In this document: one piece after another, positions 1-6,654 of the stretch | Layout of the letters: each line of letters opens with the position of its first letter | Position numbering within the stretch: position 1 is the first letter of the stretch | Source of the DNA: Spirochaetaceae bacterium | Lineage (GTDB): Bacteria > Spirochaetota > Spirochaetia > SZUA-6 > Fen-1364 | Reading direction: 5' to 3' | DNA length: 7,693 nt | NCBI GenBank assembly: GCA_003141795.1 | Contig: PLNO01000147.1 | Coordinates: forward strand, 9,651-17,343 | Notes under the pieces: model-generated | The model's input: only the letters and a program-made list of their open reading frames with translations | Database searches by the model: none | What the model was told of the DNA's origin: nothing | Made by a program: the position numbers and the translations under genes

Positions 1-93
1 TACCCGCGGGGGGACCGACGGTGGTCGGCGCAGGTTCGGGCGGCATTCCAGCGTCGATGGCGCCGACAGCGCTGCGCGGATGCGCCCGCCGGA

Positions 94-110
94 CACCGAC
101 ACCGTCGGTG
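94..110. other. Perfect GC-rich hairpin upstream of lnt
   Basis: CACCGAC and GTCGGTG form a 7-bp perfect stem around an ACC loop. A second hairpin with the same CCGAC/GTCGG core sits at 15-28. No T tract follows on either strand, so termination of an upstream transcript is possible but unproven. In a sequence this GC-rich, a stem of this size can also occur by chance. Confidence 0.35.
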
Positions 111-128
111 AGGTGATCGCTTCCCGTC

Positions 129-157
129 TTGTATCCCCCCGTTCCCTCGGGTACCTT
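129..157 (+). promoter_or_regulatory. Possible weak promoter for lnt
   Basis: TTGTAT (129-134), a 17-nt spacer and TACCTT (152-157) loosely resemble a sigma70 promoter; the -10 fits only the relaxed pattern TAnnnT. Predicted transcription would begin at or next to the ATG at 165, giving a leaderless mRNA, which would explain the missing Shine-Dalgarno. The match is weak, and lnt could instead be transcribed from outside the window. Confidence 0.22.
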
Positions 158-164
158 CTCTCAC

Positions 165-1793
165 ATGACCGCAACCCGCAAGGTGTGGCTCCTCCTTCTC
201 GTTCTGCTGTCCGCCGTCCTGCTGCCGCTCGCGCTCCCCAACGAGCTCTTCGGCGGCGCGATCCGCCTGCTCGGGCTCCCGCCCGGCGAGTCTTTCTACT
301 GGGGAAACGCCGTGCTTGGGCTCGTCTGTCTGGTTCCCGCGTTCGTCGCCGTTTCCCTGGCACCGAGCTTCGGCTTCGCGTCACTGCTCGGCGTGCTGTT
401 CGGCGGTGTCTCTACCGCGCTTTCCAACTTCTGGCTCATGTTCTTCCAGGGATACTCCATCTGGACATACGGAGGGGTGATCGTCGGATACGCGGGACTG
501 AACGCACTCCTGTTCCCGTTCCTACGGGGGTTCTCCCGTATCAACGTCAATTACCGACCATTCCTCCTCGCCGCTGTCTGGGCCGTGTATGAGTACTTCA
601 AATCGGTCGGTTTCCTCGGCTATCCCTGGGGGCTCATCGCGTATCCCGTCGGTGACGTCCTGCCGCTCGTCCAGTTCGTCGACATCACGGGCGTGTGGGG
701 TCTGTCCTTCCTCATGGCCCTCGTCAACACGCTCATTGCGGAGCTCGCATTGTCGGGCTGGAGACCGCGTTTCGTCAGGCAGATGACGTTCGGCATTGTG
801 CTCGTGGCCTGCGCTTTCCTCTACGGTACGATCAGGCTCGCCACTCCCATCCCCGCCGTGGGCACCGCATCGCTCCTCCTCGTACAGCAGAACAAGGACC
901 CCTGGGAGGAGGGCAAGGGCCTGGACGACAGCATCCGCATCAATGCCGACCTCACCCGGTCCGGCGCCCTTGCCACGAGCCAGAAGCCCGACCTCGCCGT
1001 GTGGAGTGAAAGCTCGGTGTCCACGATCGGTGTCTTCCTGAACGGGCATTACTACCCCGGGAACAACCCCCTGGTGCCGGCGCTCCGGGAGGTCGGGGTC
1101 CCCGTTCTGTTCGGCGGCGTGGGCATCGTCGACATGTCGAAGCAGATGTACTGGAACGCCGCGATACTCGCCTCCGCGGACGGCACCGTGCAGGACATGT
1201 ACGGAAAGATCCACCGCGTACCCTTTGCGGAAAACATCCCCTTCTACGAGGTCCCGGGTGTGAGGCGGTTCTTCAGGAACGTGGTGGGAATCGAGCTTCC
1301 CTGGGCGGACGCGAACAGGTACACGATTTTCCGCGTGCCTCTGCGGTCCGGCGGGAACCTCAGCTTCGGCGTGCCCATCTGTTTCGAGGACGCTTTCTCC
1401 GATCTCTGCAGGACCTTCATCACAAAGGGCGCCGATCTTCTCGTCAACATCACCAATGACTCGTGGTCCAAGACGTGGTCCGCGGAGATCCAGCACTTCG
1501 CCGTCGCCCGGTTTCGCGCCATCGAGAACAGGCGGGTGCTCGTGAGGTCGACCAACGGAGGCCTTTCAGCCGTGGTCGGACCCTGGGGTGAGATCAGGGA
1601 GCGTCTCCCCCTGTTCGAACGCACCAGCAGGACTGTGGAGGTTCCCGTCTATAGAGAAAAGACCATTACTCCGTACACGAGGTTCGGCGACTGGTTTCCC
1701 CGGGTCCTGATCATCGTGCTTCTTGCCGTGCTCGTCGTGGATCTGCTGCCGAAAAAAAAGAGGCCGTCCGTCTGGTCGGACAGCCTCCTTTAA
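165..1793 (+). CDS. lnt: Apolipoprotein N-acyltransferase (Lnt)
   Basis: Lnt transfers an acyl chain from phospholipid to the N-terminal cysteine of diacylated lipoproteins, the last step of lipoprotein maturation in the inner membrane. The 542-residue product has the full family layout. Hydrophobic helices fill about residues 7-224, followed by a nitrilase (CN-hydrolase) domain from about 235 to 490. A last membrane helix lies near 513-528, followed by a basic PKKKR tail. The catalytic triad is visible: Glu282 in VWSESS, Lys348 in MYGKIHRVPF and Cys406 in VPICFED. The NITNDSW and STNGG motifs are also present. The first triad motif reads WSE where the Escherichia coli enzyme has WPE, a mild variant. 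An in-frame TTG at 129 would add 12 residues, but the ATG at 165 puts the start directly before the first membrane helix and is preferred. Neither start has a good Shine-Dalgarno. The gene is convergent with the RRM gene, 18 bp apart, and its last codons contain that gene's terminator. Confidence 0.95.
   Translation: MTATRKVWLLLLVLLSAVLLPLALPNELFGGAIRLLGLPPGESFYWGNAVLGLVCLVPAFVAVSLAPSFGFASLLGVLFGGVSTALSNFWLMFFQGYSIWTYGGVIVGYAGLNALLFPFLRGFSRINVNYRPFLLAAVWAVYEYFKSVGFLGYPWGLIAYPVGDVLPLVQFVDITGVWGLSFLMALVNTLIAELALSGWRPRFVRQMTFGIVLVACAFLYGTIRLATPIPAVGTASLLLVQQNKDPWEEGKGLDDSIRINADLTRSGALATSQKPDLAVWSESSVSTIGVFLNGHYYPGNNPLVPALREVGVPVLFGGVGIVDMSKQMYWNAAILASADGTVQDMYGKIHRVPFAENIPFYEVPGVRRFFRNVVGIELPWADANRYTIFRVPLRSGGNLSFGVPICFEDAFSDLCRTFITKGADLLVNITNDSWSKTWSAEIQHFAVARFRAIENRRVLVRSTNGGLSAVVGPWGEIRERLPLFERTSRTVEVPVYREKTITPYTRFGDWFPRVLIIVLLAVLVVDLLPKKKRPSVWSDSLL
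1752..1787 (-). terminator. Rho-independent terminator of the RRM gene, inside lnt
   Basis: Read on the - strand, a stem (arms 1777-1787 and 1760-1770, 10 bp with one internal mismatch, 6-nt loop) is followed at once by eight T residues (the A run at 1752-1759). This is the classic intrinsic-terminator form and lies 25 bp past the stop of the RRM gene. The whole element is within the last codons of lnt, where the A run encodes part of the Lys-rich tail. On the + strand the hairpin is followed only by CTTTAA, so it should act mainly on the - strand transcript. Confidence 0.8.
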
Positions 1794-1798
1794 GCCCT

Positions 1799-1824
1799 CG
1801 AGGACCTGGTCTTACTGGTCCTCG
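1799..1824. other. Perfect 8-bp hairpin between convergent lnt and RRM genes
   Basis: CGAGGACC (1799-1806) pairs perfectly with GGTCCTCG (1817-1824) around a 10-nt loop. The structure begins 5 bp after the lnt stop and could mark the 3' end of the lnt mRNA, but no T run follows on the + strand. On the - strand the stop codon of the RRM gene (1812-1814) falls in the loop. It may protect 3' ends or assist termination; the function is inferred only from position. Confidence 0.45.
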
Positions 1825-2090
1825 TAGCCGCCCCTGTTGGGCTCTTTGGGTTTCGCGAAGTTCACCTTCAAGTTCCGTCCATCCACGGCGGTTTCGTTCA
1901 GTGCCTTGATCGCCGCTTCCGCCTCGGCCTGCGAGGACATCTCGATAAAGCCGAAGCCCTTGGATCGGCCGGTCTGGCGGTCTTTGATGACCTTGCTCGT
2001 CTCCACATTCCCGTACGGGGTGAACAATTGACGCAGGGAATCCTCGTCAATCCGGTAGGGAAGGTTCCCTACGTACAGATTCACAGCCAT
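1812..2090 (-). CDS. Small RRM-domain RNA-binding protein
   Basis: The 92-residue protein is essentially one RNA recognition motif. RNP2 is LYVGNL at residues 5-10. RNP1 is KGFGFIEM at 44-51, with the aromatic residues of both motifs that stack on RNA bases (Tyr6, Phe46, Phe48). A short polar tail with one RGG-like stretch (NRGGYEDQ) ends the protein. Bacterial proteins of this size bind single-stranded RNA; those of cyanobacteria are best known and some are cold-induced, but the target here cannot be read from sequence. An upstream in-frame ATG at 2129 would add 13 residues. The ATG at 2090 is chosen because AGGAG lies 5 nt before it and because the RRM fold starts there. The gene stands alone, with its own promoter and terminator, between lnt and the arg operon. 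Confidence 0.93.
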   Translation of the reverse strand: MAVNLYVGNLPYRIDEDSLRQLFTPYGNVETSKVIKDRQTGRSKGFGFIEMSSQAEAEAAIKALNETAVDGRNLKVNFAKPKEPNRGGYEDQ

Positions 2091-2094
2091 ACAA

Positions 2095-2100
2095 ACTCCT
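2095..2100 (-). promoter_or_regulatory. Shine-Dalgarno that sets the RRM start
   Basis: AGGAGT on the - strand ends 4 nt before the ATG at 2090 (AGGAG plus 5 nt). It supports that start over the in-frame ATG at 2129, which has no comparable site. It is one of the clearest ribosome binding sites in the window. Confidence 0.8.
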
Positions 2101-2182
2101 TTTCCGTGAAATGGGGATTCTCGGGGCACGATGGGGTGGGTACAGTTCGAAAAGCAACAAAAATCGTGGCCAAAGCGGCGTT

Positions 2183-2220
2183 ATTTTACCTGGTTTTATT
2201 TCCAGGCGCAAGCTTTTTTT
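2183..2220 (-). promoter_or_regulatory. Promoter of the RRM gene with A-tract and palindrome
   Basis: On the - strand, TAAAAT (2183-2188) is a 5/6 match to the sigma70 -10. It lies 17 nt from a weak -35, TTGCGC (2206-2211). An unbroken run of eight A (2213-2220) sits directly upstream of the -35, as expected of an UP-element-like A-tract. The spacer contains the perfect inverted repeat CCTGG-N8-CCAGG (2189-2193 and 2202-2206), a possible operator. The start would be near 2176, leaving a leader of about 85 nt before the ATG at 2090. This AT-rich patch stands out from its GC-rich surroundings. The -10 is convincing and the -35 is not. Confidence 0.6.
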
Positions 2221-2227
2221 TCAATCT

Positions 2228-2256
2228 GCCTCGGCGAGGGGTGACCCCGCCGAGGC
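2228..2256 (-). terminator. Strong hairpin after argG, possible operon terminator
   Basis: GCCTCGGCG (2228-2236) and CGCCGAGGC (2248-2256) form a perfect 9-bp stem whose loop contains a further GGG/CCC pairing. It begins 11 bp beyond the argG stop, where the end of the arg operon transcript is expected. It is followed on the - strand by AGATTG and a run of A rather than T, so it lacks the U-tract of a textbook intrinsic terminator. It may stabilise the 3' end or work with Rho. It also separates the operon from the RRM promoter. Confidence 0.5.
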
Positions 2257-2267
2257 CGGGTCATACG

Positions 2268-3508
<1,241 letters not shown>

Positions 3509-3512
<4 letters not shown>

Positions 3513-4708
3513 GACAGTACCTCCTCCATGATGGCGATTCCTTTCTGTATGTCCGCGCGCGTGATGACGAGCGGCGGCGCGATGCGCACGACGTTCGTCC
3601 CCGAGCGCAGGACGAGCAAGCCTTTTTCCTGCAACCGGGCCAGGAGGTCCTTCACCTCGCCGCCCGTGTATTCGAAGCCCTGCAGCAATCCGCGTCCCCG
3701 CAGCTCCCCGATCGACGGATGGCGGGCTTTCAGCCCCTCCAGGCCCGATCGGAGGACGTCCCCCATTTCCCGCACGTGCGGGAGGACCTCGGGGCGCGTG
3801 AGGGCGGCCCATACCTTGCCGGCAACGGCCGTGGTGACGGGCCCGCCGCCGAAGGTCGTGCCATGGTCGCCCGCGTGGATGACCTGGTGGACCTTCGCGG
3901 GAATGAGCACCGCGGAAAGCGGGAGCCCGCCGCCCAGGGGCTTGGCAAGCGTGATGATGTCGGGCTCGAGGCCGATGCCCTCGGAAGCGTAGAACGTGCC
4001 GGTGCGGCCCATGCCGGTCTGCACCTCGTCGGCGATGAGGATCACGTCGTGCGTCCTGCACGCCGCACTGAGCACCCTCGCGAACGCGGGGGACATCGCG
4101 CGCAATCCACCCTCTCCCTGGATCACCTCCACGATGACGCCGGCGAACCCGTCGTTGAGCGTCCGCTGGAGCGCTTCAGCGTCGTCGTACGGAGCGACCA
4201 CGACCCCCGGCACGAGGGGCTGGTAGGGGTCCTGGTATTTCGGAGACGGGGTGCAGGAAAGCGATCCGAACGTGCGGCCGTGGAAGGCGCTGGAGAAGCA
4301 GAGCAGCTTCTCGTGCCCCGGCCCGCGCGTGCGCAGGGCGTAGAGCCGCGCGTACTTCAGGGCCGCCTCGTTCGCCTCCGTTCCGCTGTTACCGAAGAAC
4401 ACGGAGGAAAAGGTAAAGGGGCCCTTCGAAGTCATGGCGCGCGCGAGGCTGAGGCCGGGCTCCGTCGCGAAAAGGTTGGAGATGTGGCTGAGCTTGCGCA
4501 TCTGGCGCATCGCGGTTTTCGCGAGGTCCGCTCTTCCGTAGCCCAGTGCGTTGACGGCAATGCCCCCCGCGAATTCCATGTAGCGCTTGCCGGCGATGTC
4601 TTCGAGCCATACGCCTTTTCCCTTCGCGAGCACCAGGAGCTCGGTGCCGTACTGGGGCGGGAAGGGGAGGTTCGTCTCCACCGCCGGGTTCTTCTTCGTC
4701 ATTTCCAT
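3509..4708 (-). CDS. argD: Acetylornithine aminotransferase (ArgD)
   Basis: ArgD is a PLP enzyme of the class III aminotransferases. It converts N-acetylglutamate semialdehyde and glutamate to N-acetylornithine, and in many bacteria it also serves lysine synthesis. The 399-residue protein is full length. Visible landmarks are NSGTEANEAA (107-116, cofactor phosphate), AFHGRTFGS (141-149), Asp227 in IADEVQTGMGRTG (pyridine nitrogen), Lys256 in TLAKPLGGGLP (Schiff base), HGTTFGGGP (282-290) and Arg376 in VVRIAPPL. The sequence begins ATG GAA ATG. The first ATG (4708) has AGGGA 8 nt upstream and overlaps argB by 10 nt. The second (4702) would make an exact ATGA overlap with the argB stop. The first is kept on ribosome-site spacing. 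The aminotransferase class is certain; the acetylornithine specificity comes mainly from the operon. Confidence 0.95.
3519..3524 (-). promoter_or_regulatory. Shine-Dalgarno of argG inside the end of argD
   Basis: AGGAGG lies within the last argD codons, 6 nt before the argG ATG at 3512. Together with the ATGA stop-start overlap, it decides the argG start against the long in-frame upstream extension and predicts translational coupling to argD. Confidence 0.8.
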
Positions 4709-5469
4709 AGTCGTGTTCCCTGCTTTCCGTCGAGCATCCGTGCCAGGGAGCCCGCGCCGTCGTATTGGCCGATGATCACTTTCTGCACGCCCCGGTCCAG
4801 AGCCTCCAGGGATGCGGAAACCTTGGGCACCATGCCGCCCGCTATCACTCCGCGCTGAATGAGCGCATGCGCCTCCTCCGCCGACATTGTTTGCACGACG
4901 CTGCCGTCGGAGAGGACCCCGGGAATGTCGGAGAAGAAGACAAGTGCGTCCGCCCGGAATCGGATGGCAAGCTTGAATGCAGCCGTATCGGCGTTGATGT
5001 TGAGACCATTGCCCTGGCGGTCCATCGACGTGGAGCAGAGCACGGGGAGGAATCCCGCGGAAAGCAGGACTTCCAGCAGGCGGGGGTCGATGTCCTCCAC
5101 TTCGCCGCTCCGTGTGCGCTGGGGATCGCCCCCCATGGCCGAGCCGGTGAAGATCCCCCCGTCGGAGCCGCTCAGCCCCACCGCGTCGATGCCCCGGGTG
5201 CGCAGGAGCCGCACGAGGTGCTTGTTCACGCGCCCGGCGAGCACCATGTCGACGAGGTCCATCTCCTCAGCCGAGGTCTGCCGTATGCCCTGCTGGAAGA
5301 CAGGCTCGATCCCGAGCCGGCGTGAGAACGCCGACACCTCGGCCCCGCCCCCGTGGACCAGAATGAGACGGTTCTCCCTGCCGAGCTCGAGCATCTCGTC
5401 GCAGAGGGCGCCGAGGCTCTCCTCGTTCTCGGCGGCCTTGCCGCCGATCTTGACCATGATCGTGGACAT
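4699..5469 (-). CDS. argB: Acetylglutamate kinase (ArgB), short form
   Basis: ArgB phosphorylates N-acetylglutamate with ATP, the second step of arginine synthesis, in the cytoplasm. The 256-residue protein has the amino acid kinase fold. Key sites are Lys7 in VKIGG, the glycine loop HGGG (39-42), Arg63 in IRQTSAEE (substrate binding), NINADTAA (157-164, with Asp161 organising the active site), SDIPGVL (180-186) and GGMVPKVSA (211-219, with Lys216). It starts at VKIGG almost at once and matches the short E. coli-type enzyme. It therefore lacks the N-terminal helix that arginine-inhibited kinases use to form hexamers, and feedback inhibition by arginine is unlikely. The ATG follows the argC stop after 1 nt, with GGAG 7 nt upstream inside argC. 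A LysZ-type kinase is less likely given the partner ArgC. Confidence 0.95.
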   Translation of the reverse strand: MSTIMVKIGGKAAENEESLGALCDEMLELGRENRLILVHGGGAEVSAFSRRLGIEPVFQQGIRQTSAEEMDLVDMVLAGRVNKHLVRLLRTRGIDAVGLSGSDGGIFTGSAMGGDPQRTRSGEVEDIDPRLLEVLLSAGFLPVLCSTSMDRQGNGLNINADTAAFKLAIRFRADALVFFSDIPGVLSDGSVVQTMSAEEAHALIQRGVIAGGMVPKVSASLEALDRGVQKVIIGQYDGAGSLARMLDGKQGTRLWK

Positions 5470-5470
5470 G

Positions 5471-6568
5471 CTACATCTCCGCTCCCAGCCGGAGCCCCGC
5501 CGTTTCGGGGATGCCGAAGCGGAGGTTCATGTTCTGCACGGCCTGGCCCGACGCGCCTTTGACGAGGTTGTCGATGACGGAGAAGAGCATGAGGTGCCGG
5601 CCCTCCCGCTTCCACCCGATGTCGCAGCGGTTGGAGCCCCAGACGTCGCGCGTCTCGGGGATGCGGCTGCCGGTGAGGCAGACGAAAGGGCGGCCGGCGT
5701 AGGCTTCGGACAGGATGGCCTCCACGCTCCCGGGGCCCGATTCGGCGGGCTCGCGTGCGAGCTCCACCACCGTCGTCACCGCCATGCCCCTGCGCAGCGG
5801 TGCGAGGTGGGGCGTGAAGAGGAGGGAGAGGGAGCGGTCGACACCGACGAGCTCCTGCGCGATTTCGGGTGCGTGACGGTGGCTCGTGCCCGGGTTGTAC
5901 GCGTTGGCGTTCTCAGAACGTTCACAGTAGAGGAGATCGATCCTTTCCTTGCGGCCTGCCCCCGAGATGCCCGAGATCGCATTCACGATCGCGGTCCCCT
6001 TCAGGAGCCCCTTGCGCGCGAGCGGGAGAAGCGGGAGGAGGGTCGCCGTGGGGTAGCAGCCGGGCATGCCCAGGATCGTGATGGGCCGCTGAGCGGCTTC
6101 GCGAATCTCCTCGCGATGCAACTCCGGCAGGCCGTAGACAGCCTGCGCAAGCAGCTCGGGCGCGGGGTGGTCGAGCTTGTACCAGCGCGGATAGTCCGCT
6201 GGATCGTGGAGGCGGAAGTCGGGCCCGATGTCGATGAGGGCGGAACCCTTGGAGACGATATCCGCGGCCATTCCTGCGGCCACGCCGTGGGGCAGGGCGG
6301 TGAAGATTGCATCCGCCTCCGGCATAGCCTGGTCGATCACGAGGCCGCTGGCCGACAGGTGGGGATGCGAGAGCGCGATCGGCTGGTTCTCGCGGTTCCG
6401 ACCGTGGAGGCCCACGAGACGAACGTTCGGGTGTCCCAGGAGCAGCCGGACCAGCTCGCCGCCCGCATAGCCGGCCGCGCCGACGATTCCGACGGTCACG
6501 GTGGGCGAGCTGCCGCGAGACCGGACTGCCGCGGGCCCAAAACCCGGCTTGGATTGGATGGCGCTCAT
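5471..6568 (-). CDS. argC: N-acetyl-gamma-glutamyl-phosphate reductase (ArgC)
   Basis: ArgC reduces N-acetylglutamyl phosphate to the semialdehyde with NADPH, third step of arginine synthesis. With the ATG at 6568 the product is 365 residues. The NADP loop GIVGAAGYAGGEL begins at residue 27. The catalytic Cys171 is in GMPGCYPTAT; this canonical ArgC form argues against the lysine-pathway homologue LysY. HRHAPEI (about 230-236) carries the catalytic-region histidines. About 22 Ala/Pro/Ser/Gly-rich residues precede the conserved fold, so a later start such as GTG at 6499 cannot be excluded, though it has no Shine-Dalgarno. An in-frame ATG at 6586 lies upstream of the predicted -10 and is rejected. 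The gene is the first of the argCBDG operon, and its stop lies 1 nt before argB. It is probably repressed through the ARG box at 6590-6607. Confidence 0.95.
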   Translation of the reverse strand: MSAIQSKPGFGPAAVRSRGSSPTVTVGIVGAAGYAGGELVRLLLGHPNVRLVGLHGRNRENQPIALSHPHLSASGLVIDQAMPEADAIFTALPHGVAAGMAADIVSKGSALIDIGPDFRLHDPADYPRWYKLDHPAPELLAQAVYGLPELHREEIREAAQRPITILGMPGCYPTATLLPLLPLARKGLLKGTAIVNAISGISGAGRKERIDLLYCERSENANAYNPGTSHRHAPEIAQELVGVDRSLSLLFTPHLAPLRRGMAVTTVVELAREPAESGPGSVEAILSEAYAGRPFVCLTGSRIPETRDVWGSNRCDIGWKREGRHLMLFSVIDNLVKGASGQAVQNMNLRFGIPETAGLRLGAEM

Positions 6569-6577
6569 GGTCGCAGG

Positions 6578-6606
6578 AGTATACATGTCAGTGAATAGTC
6601 ATGCAA
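6578..6606 (-). promoter_or_regulatory. Promoter of the argCBDG operon
   Basis: On the - strand, TTGCAT (6601-6606) and TATACT (6578-6583) match the sigma70 -35 in 4 of 6 positions and the -10 in 5 of 6, with the optimal 17-nt spacer. The expected start near 6571 lies only about 3 nt before the argC ATG at 6568. The region from -10 to ATG has no Shine-Dalgarno. The promoter lies between the CPBP gene and argC, so the arg operon is independently transcribed. The -35 lies wholly inside the ARG box. Confidence 0.75.
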
Positions 6607-6607
6607 G
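6590..6607. promoter_or_regulatory. ARG box (ArgR/AhrC operator) candidate
   Basis: The + strand reads TGAATAGTCATGCA at 6592-6605. It agrees with the E. coli ARG box core TGAATWWWWATTCA in 11 of 14 positions, including TGAAT and four of five bases of ATTCA. Its right part, ATGCAAG, agrees fully with the Bacillus form ATKCAAK. It covers the -35 of the arg promoter, an ideal position for arginine-dependent repression. ArgR usually binds tandem boxes; a degenerate second half-site, ATACA (6581-6585), lies toward the -10. The repressor itself is not encoded in this window. Confidence 0.7.
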
Positions 6608-6634
6608 ACACACGACCCGACCGCGGTCTCCCAA

Positions 6635-6654
6635 TTGAGGCGTTGCCACCTCAA
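6635..6654 (-). terminator. Hairpin at the CPBP stop codon, GCAA tetraloop
   Basis: Read on the - strand, TTGAGGTG and CGCCTCAA form an 8-bp stem with one G-T pair, closed by a GCAA tetraloop. It starts within the last CPBP codon and includes its TGA stop. A stable GNRA-capped stem placed exactly at a gene end suggests a 3' end or termination signal. The following bases, TTGGGAG, contain no U-tract, so an intrinsic terminator is only possible. Confidence 0.4.

Larger units (their letters stand above)
1..164. other. Upstream region of lnt, no supported gene
   Basis: No convincing coding region is visible here. All + strand frames entering from the left edge either stop by about position 119 or continue only as a shadow of lnt, so the end of an upstream gene cannot be excluded but is not supported. 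The stretch contains two perfect short hairpins that share a CCGAC/GTCGG core: 15-28 (5-bp stem, GGTG loop) and 94-110 (7-bp stem CACCGAC/GTCGGTG, ACC loop). Neither is followed by a run of T, so neither is a textbook intrinsic terminator. There is no clear Shine-Dalgarno before the lnt ATG. Confidence 0.5.

Noticed and set aside
80..592. 170-codon + strand open frame overlapping the start of lnt
   Set aside because: Its product is Arg- and Pro-rich with no domain and covers the membrane helices of Lnt in another frame. The shared frame into the left edge gives no recognisable protein.
522..1496. 324-codon open frame on the - strand within lnt
   Set aside because: It mirrors the conserved nitrilase domain of Lnt. 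Its product is a low-complexity string of charged residues and Gly with no domain or ribosome binding site.
3513..4061. 183-codon in-frame extension upstream of argG, which would make a 597-residue fusion
   Set aside because: The extension lies over argD in another frame and is rich in Arg, Gly and His without a domain. The argG ATG at 3512 has a strong AGGAGG and an ATGA overlap with argD.
3719..4858. 379-codon + strand open frame antisense to argD
   Set aside because: It is a shadow of the conserved aminotransferase gene, with no start signal or recognisable product.
4699..6568. LysZ/LysY (LysW-dependent lysine or ornithine synthesis) instead of ArgB/ArgC
   Set aside because: The reductase has the canonical GCYPTA active-site motif of ArgC, no lysW-like carrier gene is present, and argG is in the same operon.
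4859..6598. 579-codon open frame on the + strand, antisense to argB and argC
   Set aside because: Both genes on the - strand carry every family motif. The antisense product is rich in Arg, Ser, Ala and Gly without a recognisable domain, and lacks a plausible start signal. Long antisense frames are common in GC-rich genes.
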